Below are positions 18,011 to 26,957 of a DNA stretch of 64,000 nt, piece by piece. The number at the start of each line of letters is the position of its first letter. Position 1 is the stretch's first letter. Location: positions 62,429 to 126,428 of the forward strand of contig NZ_PQBZ01000034.1 in assembly GCF_002964665.1 (NCBI RefSeq), read 5' to 3'. The position numbers were made by a program, and so were the translations under genes. The notes below the pieces were generated by a model, which saw nothing but the letters and a program-made list of their open reading frames with translations, was not told the origin of the DNA and made no database searches. This stretch comes from Pseudoalteromonas sp. T1lg23B (lineage in GTDB: Bacteria > Pseudomonadota > Gammaproteobacteria > Enterobacterales > Alteromonadaceae).

Positions 18011-19921
18011 ATGAATCACATGACAGCATTACCTTTGATTGTTGGGATGGGGGGGATTAACGCCGCGGGGCGCACCTCATTCCATCAAGGATTTCGTCGT
18101 ATCGTTTTGGATAAGTTGACTCAAAAGGCGCGACAGGAAACATTTTTAGGCTTAGCTACACTGATGAATCTAGTGTCTTATAAAGATGGCACTCTGGTGT
18201 TACAAGCTGATGGCAGTGTGATCTCAGCTGATCAAATAGAGGCGTTACTTGGTGAACAAATCAAAGCAGGTACTTTAATTCGTAAGATAGAAAGCAACCA
18301 TTTCGACGTTGACGCAACGCATTGGCAGCAAAAACTTACAATAAAAGGCCATGATGCAGAAGGTTTTAAATTCACATGCCGCAAAAGAGACTTGCCATCA
18401 CCCGTGCCCTCAAGTTGGACAGTAGAAGAATTAGACAGCAAAACGGTGTCGGTGCAGGTTCCAGATCAACTGGATGTTAAACACGACAGTTACCGAGATA
18501 ATCCAATTAAAGCTGCGGGGCAGTTCCCAACAGGCTTTGAGCCTGCGAAGATGTATAACAGCCGCTACCAACCAAGAGGATTACAGGCGACGATATTTGC
18601 TGCCACAGATGCAGTGCGTTCAACTGGGCTGGATTGGCATCAGGTTATGAACAGTGTTAGACCAGACCAAATTGGTACGTACTCAGCCTCAATCGCTGGA
18701 CAAATGAATGATGAAGGATTTGGCGGCCTCGTTCGAGCCCGTATGAAGGGCGAGCGTGTAAGTACTAAGCAATTAGCTTTAGGCCTAAACACGATGTCTA
18801 CTGACTTCATTAATGCTTATGTAACGGGCAACGTGGGTACCACTTTTACCGCATCGGGTGCTTGCGCAACGTTCTTGTATAACTTGCGCGCCGCCGTAAA
18901 TGATATTCAGGCAGGTAGGACGCGAATTGCAATCGTGGCCAGTGTCGAATGTGCCTTGACTCCAGAAGTTATTGAAGGCTTTGGTACGATGGGGGCACTT
19001 GCCAATGAAGATGGACTGAAAAAACTCGATAACACTGAGCAGGTTGATTATCGGCGTACCAGTCGACCATTTGGTGAGAACTGTGGCTTTACCATAGGTG
19101 AAGGGGCGCAAGTCGCGATTCTTATGGACGACGAACTCGCTCTGTCTCTTGGCGCAGAAATCATGGGTTCTGTGGTCGATGTGTTCGTTAATGCCGATGG
19201 CATTAAGAAATCAATTACAGCACCAGGTCCGGGCAATTACATTACCATGGCAAAGTCTGTCGCCTTGGCGGAGCAGATCGCGGGTCGTGAAGCGCTGCAA
19301 ACTCGCAGTTTTATCTTGGCCCATGGCTCTAGTACACCGCAAAACCGTGTTACCGAGTCTTTAATTTATCATAAAGTTGCACAAGCATTTTCAATCAATG
19401 GATGGAAAGTTGCGGCTCCTAAGGCGTATGTGGGTCATACCATCGCGCCAGCTAGTGGTGATCAACTTGCTATGGCTCTTGGTGTGTTTAGTCACAATAT
19501 CATGCCCGGCATAACCACCATTGATAAAGTGGCAGATGATGTGTACAGCGACCACTTGGATATCCGTACTGAGCATTATGAATGTGACGATATGGACATC
19601 GCATTTATTAATTCTAAAGGTTTTGGTGGTAACAATGCTACGGCAACCGTTTTTTCGCCAAAGCAAACCATGCGCCTTTTAGAGAAGCGTTACTCTGAGG
19701 GTGTATTTACTGAATATCAGAACAAACTCAGCAACACAAAACAAGCGCAAGCACAGTATCAACACGCCGCTGATTTGGGTCAATATGAACTTATCTATCG
19801 TTTTGGAGAGGGGCAAATTGATGAGTCAGGTTTACTGATCAGCAAAGATTCGCTCACTATCCCAGGTTTTGAGCAAACAATCTCTTTGACGGAGATTAAC
19901 CAATATACGGATTTAAGCTAG
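18011..19921 (+). CDS. fabY: Beta-ketoacyl-ACP synthase FabY
   Basis: A long ketosynthase of 636 residues that matches the FabY family of Pseudomonas aeruginosa (634 residues), which starts fatty-acid synthesis by condensing acetyl-CoA with malonyl-ACP. The start PLIVGMGGINAAGRTSFHQGFRR is characteristic. The catalytic triad is visible: C285 (TASGACATF), H438 (AHGSSTPQNR) and H476 (YVGHTIAPASGDQ). The extra length compared with FabB/FabF (about 410) lies in the N-terminal third and the C-terminal tail. A second ATG nine bases downstream is an equally possible start. A terminator follows, and the gene is transcribed alone. Confidence 0.88.
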   Translation: MNHMTALPLIVGMGGINAAGRTSFHQGFRRIVLDKLTQKARQETFLGLATLMNLVSYKDGTLVLQADGSVISADQIEALLGEQIKAGTLIRKIESNHFDVDATHWQQKLTIKGHDAEGFKFTCRKRDLPSPVPSSWTVEELDSKTVSVQVPDQLDVKHDSYRDNPIKAAGQFPTGFEPAKMYNSRYQPRGLQATIFAATDAVRSTGLDWHQVMNSVRPDQIGTYSASIAGQMNDEGFGGLVRARMKGERVSTKQLALGLNTMSTDFINAYVTGNVGTTFTASGACATFLYNLRAAVNDIQAGRTRIAIVASVECALTPEVIEGFGTMGALANEDGLKKLDNTEQVDYRRTSRPFGENCGFTIGEGAQVAILMDDELALSLGAEIMGSVVDVFVNADGIKKSITAPGPGNYITMAKSVALAEQIAGREALQTRSFILAHGSSTPQNRVTESLIYHKVAQAFSINGWKVAAPKAYVGHTIAPASGDQLAMALGVFSHNIMPGITTIDKVADDVYSDHLDIRTEHYECDDMDIAFINSKGFGGNNATATVFSPKQTMRLLEKRYSEGVFTEYQNKLSNTKQAQAQYQHAADLGQYELIYRFGEGQIDESGLLISKDSLTIPGFEQTISLTEINQYTDLS

Positions 19922-19944
19922 AAAAGCATTGTTAAGCAAAGTAG

Positions 19945-19971
19945 GGCGCTCATCGGAAGAGCGCCTTTTTG
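19945..19971. terminator. Terminator after fabY
   Basis: GGCGCTC, 7-base loop, GAGCGCC and TTTTTG. It lies between the convergent genes fabY and mesD. Confidence 0.85.
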
Positions 19972-20004
19972 TTTTACTGATCAATTACTTTTTATGGATA
20001 CCAA

Positions 20005-21060
20005 TCAAAGATTGCTAACCTTTGACGCTTCGCGCACCAAAAGCTCTTGACGGACAATGTTGGCCCCTTCACTTAATGCGTTGAGCTTGGCACTGGCAAC
20101 TGCACGGGGCAAAGGCGCCATACCACAGTTAGTGCAAGGGTATAGTTTGTCAGCGTCAACAAATTCAAGCGCTTTCCTAAGCGTGTTGGCGACTTCATCT
20201 GCAGTCTCAATCGTATCACTTGCCACATCAATGGCACCGACCATCACTTTTTTGCCACGAATAAGTTCAAGTAGCTCGATTGGTACTTGGGAGTTATGGC
20301 ATTCCAGCGAAATAATATCGATGTTTGATTTTTTTAGTTTTGGAAATACCTCTTCATATTGTCGCCACTCAGACCCTAAAGTCTTTTTCCAATCAGTATT
20401 AGCTTTGATCCCATAGCCATAACAAATATGTACTGCGGTTTCACATGTGAGTCCCTCGATGGCACGCTCTAGTGCAGCAATCCCCCAGTCATTTACTTCA
20501 TCAAAGAACACATTAAAAGCGGGTTCGTCAAACTGGATGATATCGACACCAGCGGCCTCCAATTCTTTGGCTTCTTGATTGAGAATTTTTGCAAACTCCC
20601 AAGCAAGTTTTTCGCGACTTTTGTAGTGAGCATCATACAAGGTATCGACCATAGTCATTGGGCCAGGTAATGCCCATTTAATTGGCTGAGAAGTCTGTTT
20701 CCGCAAGAACTTAGCATCTTCAACAAAAACAGGCTTTTGACGGGATACGGGGCCAATCACAGTGGGTACACTGGCTTCATAACGATCACGGATTGTAACG
20801 GTTTTGCGGGTTGCAAAATCAACACCGTCAAGGTGTTCGATAAACGTGGTTACAAAGTGCTGACGTGTCTGTTCACCATCACTGACAATATCAATGCCTG
20901 CCAGTTGTTGTTCTTGCAATGCGACTCGCAACGCATCGTGTTTTCCATCAATGAGTTCGTTGCCTTTGAGCTTCCAAGGTGACCAAAGCGTTTCTGGCTC
21001 TGCAAGCCAAGCAGGTTTGGGCAAACTGCCTGCTGTTGATGTAGGTAAAAGTATTTTCAT
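20005..21060 (-). CDS. mesD: Folate-independent methionine synthase MesD (MetE C-terminal-like)
   Basis: A protein of 351 residues that corresponds only to the catalytic C-terminal half of cobalamin-independent methionine synthase MetE. It has the start STAGSLPKPAWL and the zinc/homocysteine ligands in HICYGYG and CTNCGMAPLPR. Proteins of this size next to a DUF1852 gene form the MesD family, which makes methionine from homocysteine without methylfolate and needs the DUF1852 partner MesX and oxygen. The ATG at 21060 is chosen because the family begins at this point; an in-frame start 13 codons upstream would overlap the mesX end. It is co-transcribed with mesX across a 26-base gap. Confidence 0.85.
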   Translation of the reverse strand: MKILLPTSTAGSLPKPAWLAEPETLWSPWKLKGNELIDGKHDALRVALQEQQLAGIDIVSDGEQTRQHFVTTFIEHLDGVDFATRKTVTIRDRYEASVPTVIGPVSRQKPVFVEDAKFLRKQTSQPIKWALPGPMTMVDTLYDAHYKSREKLAWEFAKILNQEAKELEAAGVDIIQFDEPAFNVFFDEVNDWGIAALERAIEGLTCETAVHICYGYGIKANTDWKKTLGSEWRQYEEVFPKLKKSNIDIISLECHNSQVPIELLELIRGKKVMVGAIDVASDTIETADEVANTLRKALEFVDADKLYPCTNCGMAPLPRAVASAKLNALSEGANIVRQELLVREASKVSNL

Positions 21061-21086
21061 AATGAAATCTGGTACATTCCCGTTGA

Positions 21087-22064
21087 TTATAAAGCACAAT
21101 TAGCAGAAAACTGCTCAAGGACATTTTGATAAGGTTTAATAAAAAATTCTTGCGTAAATTTACCTTGTTCAACAGCCAATCTGCTGCGTTCAGCTCGGTC
21201 ATACACAATTTGCGTGATGGAATGATCCGAATTTGCTAAGTTAGGTTGATAGTGTTTTCCTGCAACCGCATTAGCATTATATATTTCAGGTCGATATATT
21301 TTTTGAAATGTTTCCATCGTGGCAATAGTGCTGATCAACTCAAGGTTTGTGTAGTCATTGAGTAGATCACCAAAGAAGTAAAAGGCCAAAGGTGCAACGC
21401 TATTGGGTGGCATAAAGTAACGCACTTGTAAGCCCATTTTTTTAAAATACTGTTCAGTCAGAGATGAATCATTTGGCTGATACTCGAAACCCAACACGGG
21501 GTGTTGATTTTCGCTGCGATGATAAATTTTATTGTCAGACACACTTAGACATATTACCGGAAGCTTTCCAAAGTGATTTTTATATGTTGATGAATTTATG
21601 AAAGATTTGAAAATCTTTCCATGCAAGTCACCAAAGTTCTCAGGTACACTAAACTGTGGTTTACCTTTATTGTGCTCAAGCAGTAACACGCTAAAATCAT
21701 AATCACGTACATAGGAAGAAAAATTATTACCTACAATCCCTTCAATACGTTCGTTGGTCTTATGATCAATAATGTTGGTTTTCAATACTTCAATTGATGG
21801 GAATGTTTCACCACTGCCTACAATGTCTAAATCGACGGAAATAATTTCGAGCTCAATAGAGTAGCGATCACCTTTGGGGTTGTCCCAATTCGCTAATGCG
21901 TTAAAGCGATTATCAATCATCTTTAAAGCGTTGCGCAGGTTTTGTTGCCGGCTCTCACCACGGGCTAAATTGGCAAAGTTAGTTGTGATACGGGTATTGT
22001 CAGAAGGGTGATAGTTCTCATCCAGACAGATACTTTTAATCGTAAATGTAAAATCGTTATTCAT
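21087..22064 (-). CDS. mesX: DUF1852 protein MesX, partner of MesD
   Basis: A protein of 325 residues with the start FTIKSICLDENYHPSDNTRITTN and the C-terminal IVYDRAERSRLAVEQGKFTQ region of DUF1852. This family occurs almost only upstream of the MetE-like core gene and has been shown genetically to be needed for MesD activity. Its exact chemistry is not known; oxygen-dependent generation of a methyl donor has been suggested. No signal peptide or membrane segment is seen, so it is cytoplasmic. It is the first gene of the pair, with a possible MetJ operator about 250 bases upstream. Confidence 0.87.
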   Translation of the reverse strand: MNNDFTFTIKSICLDENYHPSDNTRITTNFANLARGESRQQNLRNALKMIDNRFNALANWDNPKGDRYSIELEIISVDLDIVGSGETFPSIEVLKTNIIDHKTNERIEGIVGNNFSSYVRDYDFSVLLLEHNKGKPQFSVPENFGDLHGKIFKSFINSSTYKNHFGKLPVICLSVSDNKIYHRSENQHPVLGFEYQPNDSSLTEQYFKKMGLQVRYFMPPNSVAPLAFYFFGDLLNDYTNLELISTIATMETFQKIYRPEIYNANAVAGKHYQPNLANSDHSITQIVYDRAERSRLAVEQGKFTQEFFIKPYQNVLEQFSANCAL

Positions 22065-22313
22065 GATTCGCTGTTATCCAATGTTCGTTCAGTTATCTCA
22101 ATCAGTCATTGTCGCGTTGTTTGAGCTATTCCTAATCTTTGTTCACAGAAGCCGTAATCGTATTCAGTGTTAGGAGATGGGAAATTTATACGTGGATTGT
22201 TGAATGAAGAAAAACGGTTTTATTTCACATAAAACTTGAATCACATTCATGATTTAGCGGAACGATCAACGGACTTTGCTTACAGAACATAGAAAGGGAA
22301 TAATTATTACATT

Positions 22314-22345
22314 GGAAATCTAGGTTTCTAGATGTCTATGTGTCC
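22314..22345. promoter_or_regulatory. Possible MetJ-type operator (tandem met boxes)
   Basis: The 480-base gap 22065-22544 between mesX (minus) and the permease gene (plus) contains four adjacent 8-mers GGAAATCT, AGGTTTCT, AGATGTCT, ATGTGTCC. They match the met-box consensus AGACGTCT at 5, 5, 7 and 4 positions of 8. The same place also has an ATCTAG-gttt-CTAGAT inverted repeat. Nothing else specific is seen in the gap. Confidence 0.35.
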
Positions 22346-22544
22346 AAGTTGAGTTTGTTTCATTTAAATCATGAGAATTATTCAGGGGTTATATTGGATC
22401 AAAGTGTCAATCGTTATCAGTTATGTTGATATACTCGCCAGCCATGTAAAAAAAGAACGATAGTTAGCAGTTTCAATAATTGGCTTTAGGCTCGCTTATA
22501 GTGTGAGGTTGATAGGTGCTAACCAATAATAAGAGATAAATGGG

Positions 22545-23354
22545 ATGAGTGAATTAATAGTCTTGATCTTTTACTGCGCAATCCTCGGCAGTGGTGTAGG
22601 TTTTTTAGCTGGGTTGTTAGGTATTGGAGGGGGGTTGGTTATTGTACCAGTATTGAGTGGTATTTTACTCCATTTCGCTGTTGTACCCGCTGAACAAGTG
22701 GTCATTGCTGCTATTGCCACATCCTTAGCATCCATTTTGTTTACCTCTACATCTTCGGCTATCGCGCATCACAAAAATGGCAATATACCATGGAATATAG
22801 CCCCTTGGATTATGGCTGGTGTTGCCGTTGGGGCCCTGATCAGTGGTTTTTTGGCGGCATTATTGCCTGAAAATATTGTTCGCCTAGTGTTTGCTATTAG
22901 TGTGGTGGCGATTGCGATCAAGATGTTTTCAAGCAGTAAAAGTGAACCTTCGACAGAGCGAAAAATTCCAAATAAAGGTATCTTAACGATTTTTACCTCG
23001 CTCACTGGCGGGCTGTCAGCCATGATAGGTATTGGTGGCGGAGCGCTGTTGGTGCCACTATTGACGTTTTTCTCTGTTGATATGAAAAAAGCCATCGGCT
23101 GTGCATCGGCATGTGGCATTGTCATTGCGCTATTTGGCTCGGTAGGATATATCACCTCAGGTAGCGCCTATTACACTTTAAAAGACGGTTTTGCAGGGTT
23201 TGTATATTTACCTGCTTTATTTGGTATTGTTTGCACTTCTTGGTTTACTGCCCCTTTGGGAGCTAAATCGACACATTATTTACCGATTCCGATATTAAAA
23301 AAAATCTTTGCTGGATTACTGGTGTTAATGGCGGCCAATATGATAACGCAATAA
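22545..23354 (+). CDS. TauE/SafE family sulfite/anion permease
   Basis: An integral membrane protein of 269 residues with about eight hydrophobic segments in two repeated halves. Each half opens with the glycine-rich motif of the family (AGLLGIGGGLVIVP at about residues 23-36 and GGLSAMIGIGGGALLVPLL at about 153-171). The family moves sulfite, sulfoacetate, taurine-derived or related anions; the substrate here is not known. The gene is divergent from mesX, which leaves a sulfur-metabolism link possible. AAGAGATAAATGGG precedes the ATG. No clear terminator follows. Confidence 0.85.
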   Translation: MSELIVLIFYCAILGSGVGFLAGLLGIGGGLVIVPVLSGILLHFAVVPAEQVVIAAIATSLASILFTSTSSAIAHHKNGNIPWNIAPWIMAGVAVGALISGFLAALLPENIVRLVFAISVVAIAIKMFSSSKSEPSTERKIPNKGILTIFTSLTGGLSAMIGIGGGALLVPLLTFFSVDMKKAIGCASACGIVIALFGSVGYITSGSAYYTLKDGFAGFVYLPALFGIVCTSWFTAPLGAKSTHYLPIPILKKIFAGLLVLMAANMITQ

Positions 23355-23577
23355 ACTTTACAAGGCTTGATGCTTTATGGGTGTGGAAACATCGTATATT
23401 TACGTGAAAGTCTATTTCGATATAACCTGCATCTTGGTGGGGGTTGTTCATTGTTGTTACGCTGAACCTTTTATTGTTTCTAATAATTTCTTTTTTATTT
23501 ACTGTTAGTTATTACAGGTGGATTGTACGGGTAATTTAAATTATTTTTACCTTGGTTTTGTTAAAAAAGGAAATACC

Positions 23578-23718
23578 ATGAAATTACAACTTAAAAAGAA
23601 GGCGGTAAAATCTTTATCTACAAAAGAAAAACAACTGCCAAAAGAAATGACTCATAATATTGCTGGTGCAAGTTTAAACGGTACAAGCTTGTGGACTGCA
23701 TTTTGTGAGCCAGATTGA
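23578..23718 (+). CDS. Leader-type small peptide 4 (distant RiPP-precursor-like paralogue)
   Basis: A gene of 46 codons with AAAAAAGGAAATACC before the ATG, like the three copies 7 kb upstream. The leader MKLQLKKKAVKSLS, then QLPKEMTHNIAGA, follows the same pattern but is more diverged, and the glycine pair is replaced by Gly-Ala. The tail contains LWTAFCEPD and keeps both a tryptophan and the EPD end. An in-frame ATG 20 codons upstream at 23518 exists but lacks the family start. A hairpin terminator follows 19 bases after the stop, so this is also a single-gene unit. Confidence 0.7.
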   Translation: MKLQLKKKAVKSLSTKEKQLPKEMTHNIAGASLNGTSLWTAFCEPD

Positions 23719-23737
23719 CAGGATGTCATAGTCTTAA

Positions 23738-23775
23738 AAGAGAGAAGTGTTTTAGCGCTTATCTCTTCTTTTTCT
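23738..23775 (+). terminator. Terminator of small peptide gene 4
   Basis: AGAGAGAAGTG pairs imperfectly with CGCTTATCTCT around a short loop, followed by CTTTTTC. Confidence 0.65.
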
Positions 23776-24573
23776 TTCTGTTTATTTTCAAATATAAAGT
23801 TTTTATTAGGTTAAGATTTAGCACTTTTCGTCAAGGTTTTATTATGTGTTAATTGTGTTAAAAACACATTCTTACTTAGCTTTCCTTTCTATTTCCCCTC
23901 TATTTTTTATACTAAAAATATCACCTTGATGGCTATCAGATCTAAAAATCATACTGAGGAGCCACATCTTCTCCAAAGATCTTTAGTGAGTCACTTTTGG
24001 ATACGATTTGGGCAGTAAGGGCATAACCTTGGCTTGTTTACAGCTGTGAAAGCGCTGATTTTCAAATAAAAATTCAGGTGCCATTTACTTTTGTGTATGA
24101 AGCCCTAAACTAAAAGGGGTCTGTAAGAAGAGTGGTTGCAAGTTGTATTGACTGATTATCAAGCTGAAATAACAAACAGATTTATAGACAGTTTGGTTGG
24201 TTTATCTTAATTACAATATTCAAGGCATTATATTGTCGCTGTAACTAACATAAACCCATCATATACCACTTAGTTCAGAACGCCATACAGAAATGATAGT
24301 AGGCCATCTTTTTGAGCGCAGCGGCATGTACTTGTTAGACCCGCAGATGAAAGATTGGGCTAAGCTTACATAGGTGTCTGGTATTTTGTACAAACCCTAG
24401 CGGTTAGGTCCTGATATTTTATCAGAATTAACTTCATTTATAGGGTGCAACTGAACTACTTACGGCTTCTTAGAGAGCTGACGAAACTCATAATTACTTT
24501 ATATAGAAGTTGTGAGATGCGTTAAACATCACCGAGCTTGGTGTCGTATCAAGATGAAAATCAAGAGGGTATC
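23776..24573. other. Long intergenic region upstream of the BCCT transporter gene
   Basis: About 800 bases with no reading frame that can be supported and no recognised RNA or repeat. The sequence is AT-rich with scattered short frames. It may hold the transporter promoter, or be the remains of lost genes. Confidence 0.5.
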
Positions 24574-26154
24574 ATGGGTAATCACCACGATAAGTATAGC
24601 ATTGATAATACCGACTACACGGTTGGACAGGATAATGTCCAAAAGTGGGGATTTGACGTGCATAATCCTGTTTTTGGCGTCAGTGCAGGGTTGATTCTAG
24701 CATTCTTAATCGCCGTTTTACTGGTCGATTCTGACGTAGCTAAGTCCACCTTAGACGGCGTTAAATGGAATATTATTGGCACCTTTGACGCACTGTTTAT
24801 GTGGTCGGGTAACTTGTTTGTAATTTTCTGTTTCGCATTGGTTGTCTCCCCATTTGGTAGAATACGCCTTGGCGGCGCGAATGCTAAGCCAAGTTACTCA
24901 AGGCTCTCTTGGCTGGCCATGTTGTTTGCGGCGGGAATGGGGATTGGTTTGATGTTTTGGGGCGTAGCCGAACCTGTCGCTTATTACACGGGTTGGTATG
25001 AGACGCCTCTTAATGTTACTGCCAATACACCCGAAGCCGCCAGAATGGCCATGGGAGCCACTATGTACCATTGGGGATTACACCCGTGGGCAATCTATGC
25101 AGTTGTCGCCTTATCACTAGCATTTTTTGCATACAATAAGGGTCTTCCACTTTCTATTCGTTCAATTTTCTATCCAATTTTAGGGGACCGAGCTTGGGGT
25201 TGGCCAGGCCATATAATTGATATTCTTGCGGTGTTGGCGACGTTGTTTGGGTTGGCAACTTCACTTGGATTAGGTGCCCAACAAGCGGGGGCGGGCATTG
25301 AGCACGTATTCGGTTTAGAAGTTGGCTTAGGTTTAGAAATTGGTGTGATTGTTGGTGTTACCTTGCTGGCGATTATTTCGGTGGTGCGAGGTATTGATGG
25401 GGGCGTTAAAGTACTCAGTAACACCAACATGGTTATTGCCTTTGTATTGCTTGCTTTTGTTGGCATCATTGGTTTTGCGATAGCGTTGGGTAATATTCCC
25501 ACTACATTGATGGCATATGTAGAGAATATCATTCCTCTAAGTAACCCTCATGGTCGTGAAGATGAAGCCTGGCTACAAGGTTGGACTGTGTTTTATTGGG
25601 CGTGGTGGATCTCTTGGTCACCGTTTGTGGGCATGTTCATTGCGCGGGTATCAGAAGGCCGTACAATCCGAGAATTCATTACGGCAGTGCTCTTTATACC
25701 AACTTTGGTGACTGTAATTTGGATGTCTATTTATGGTGGCATTGCGATTGATCAGGTTAAAAATGGCATTGGTGCATTGGGCACCGAAGGGCTCACAAAA
25801 GTACCGTTAGCCATGTTTCAAATGTTTGAAAATTTACCTTTAAGTAATGTGTTGTCAGTCATTGCCATCGTGTTGGTGTTGGTGTTTTTCATTACCTCTT
25901 CTGACTCTGGCTCACTAGTTATCGATAGCATTACTGCGGGCGGTAAAATAGACGCGCCTGTACCACAGCGCATCTTTTGGGCCAGTTTAGAAGGCGCAAT
26001 AGCGGCAGCATTGCTTTGGATTGGTGGTACAGAAGCAATCGAAGCGTTGCAAGCGGGGGCTGTGTCCACTGGTTTGCCATTTACCTTTGTGCTGCTGCTA
26101 ATGTGTGTGAGCTTGCTCTTAGGATTAAGAACAGAGCCTAAAGGCAGTTATTGA
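24574..26154 (+). CDS. BCCT family betaine/choline/carnitine transporter
   Basis: A sodium- or proton-coupled transporter of 526 residues with about twelve membrane helices. Family hallmarks are present: GMGIGLMFWGVAEPV, the tryptophan-rich WAWWISWSPFVGMFIARVSEGRTIREF segment, and ITSSDSGSLVID near the end. Substrates of the family are compatible solutes such as glycine betaine, which fits a marine lifestyle. The start at 24574 is chosen for its ribosome site AGAGGG; an upstream in-frame start would add 12 residues. The protein ends shortly after the last helix, so it lacks the long regulatory tail of osmosensing members such as BetP. Confidence 0.9.
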   Translation: MGNHHDKYSIDNTDYTVGQDNVQKWGFDVHNPVFGVSAGLILAFLIAVLLVDSDVAKSTLDGVKWNIIGTFDALFMWSGNLFVIFCFALVVSPFGRIRLGGANAKPSYSRLSWLAMLFAAGMGIGLMFWGVAEPVAYYTGWYETPLNVTANTPEAARMAMGATMYHWGLHPWAIYAVVALSLAFFAYNKGLPLSIRSIFYPILGDRAWGWPGHIIDILAVLATLFGLATSLGLGAQQAGAGIEHVFGLEVGLGLEIGVIVGVTLLAIISVVRGIDGGVKVLSNTNMVIAFVLLAFVGIIGFAIALGNIPTTLMAYVENIIPLSNPHGREDEAWLQGWTVFYWAWWISWSPFVGMFIARVSEGRTIREFITAVLFIPTLVTVIWMSIYGGIAIDQVKNGIGALGTEGLTKVPLAMFQMFENLPLSNVLSVIAIVLVLVFFITSSDSGSLVIDSITAGGKIDAPVPQRIFWASLEGAIAAALLWIGGTEAIEALQAGAVSTGLPFTFVLLLMCVSLLLGLRTEPKGSY

Positions 26155-26171
26155 TTCGTTTTAAAAGTAAT

Positions 26172-26201
26172 AAAAAGGCGAAACGGAGGTTTCGCCTTTT
26201 T
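26172..26201. terminator. Bidirectional terminator after the BCCT gene
   Basis: An A-run, GGCGAAAC, loop ggag, GTTTCGCC and a T-run. It lies between the convergent transporter and exonuclease genes. Confidence 0.9.
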
Positions 26202-26219
26202 ATCGTCAGGTGGATGGGG

Positions 26220-26921
26220 TTAGCTCCATAGATCTTTGATCATTTTCGTTGGTGCTAGACAATACTGTGATTGCGCTTGTAATAACTCAGCTGTGGCTAA
26301 AGCATCAGACAAAGCATGATGAGGCTGGTAGTAGGGGAGCCCATAGCGCTTTCTGCAATCAGCTAAACGCAGGGAAGGAATCGGCTTAGAGGTCAATCTA
26401 TCCAGCCAACTCCGATGTTTGTTAATGGCAGCCTTTTCGATATTCATGGTATCAATAACCGGAAATTCTATCCCTTCTCCTAACCTAGCCATTAACGCGG
26501 CATAGAAAAAGTTTTTTTCTATGAATTGATAATGCACCACAATGATTTTACCTTGCAGTGCAGCTAATATATCTTCCAAAACTTCATTCAAATCGGGAGC
26601 TTGCTCAATTTGAGAGTGGGTAATGCGATGTAATATTACGGACTCTTCAGCTAAGGGGCTGCATGGTTTTACCAGCCAATGTTTGGCTTGTGCGCAACGA
26701 ATTCGTCTCAGATCAAATGGTACAATACCGACACTCACGATGTCGTCTTTGTTGGGATCTAATCCCGTGGTCTCAAAGTCAAGAGCGACAAGCTCACACT
26801 CTTCGAGTGTACCAAATGGGTCTGGCACACCTTGGCGGTAAAAATTGCTAAGTCGAGGATCTTTGGAAATGTCAGCCAAGCGCTGAAAACGGCTTTGCCA
26901 TGATATAATTTTTCCTTGCAT
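26220..26921 (-). CDS. DnaQ-like 3'-5' exonuclease
   Basis: A protein of 233 residues of the DEDD exonuclease superfamily. Motif I is DFETTG with D48 and E50. Motif III is HHALSDALATAELL with the catalytic His-x4-Asp of the DEDDh type. Motif II, usually HNxxFD, reads VHYQFIEKNFF, with Glu where Asp is common; this variant is usual in the subgroup that travels with cNMP/CBS/DUF294 proteins. It is the second gene of a two-gene unit, 36 bases after the DUF294 gene. The substrate and the reason for the pairing are not established. Confidence 0.85.
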   Translation of the reverse strand: MQGKIISWQSRFQRLADISKDPRLSNFYRQGVPDPFGTLEECELVALDFETTGLDPNKDDIVSVGIVPFDLRRIRCAQAKHWLVKPCSPLAEESVILHRITHSQIEQAPDLNEVLEDILAALQGKIIVVHYQFIEKNFFYAALMARLGEGIEFPVIDTMNIEKAAINKHRSWLDRLTSKPIPSLRLADCRKRYGLPYYQPHHALSDALATAELLQAQSQYCLAPTKMIKDLWS

Positions 26922-26957
26922 AATTAACTCATCTGTTTCCTATCATTCAGTACCGTT

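Noticed and set aside
24293..24373. A 26-codon reading frame with a plausible start
   Set aside because: No ribosome site, no similar copy in the window, and length within chance for this sequence.
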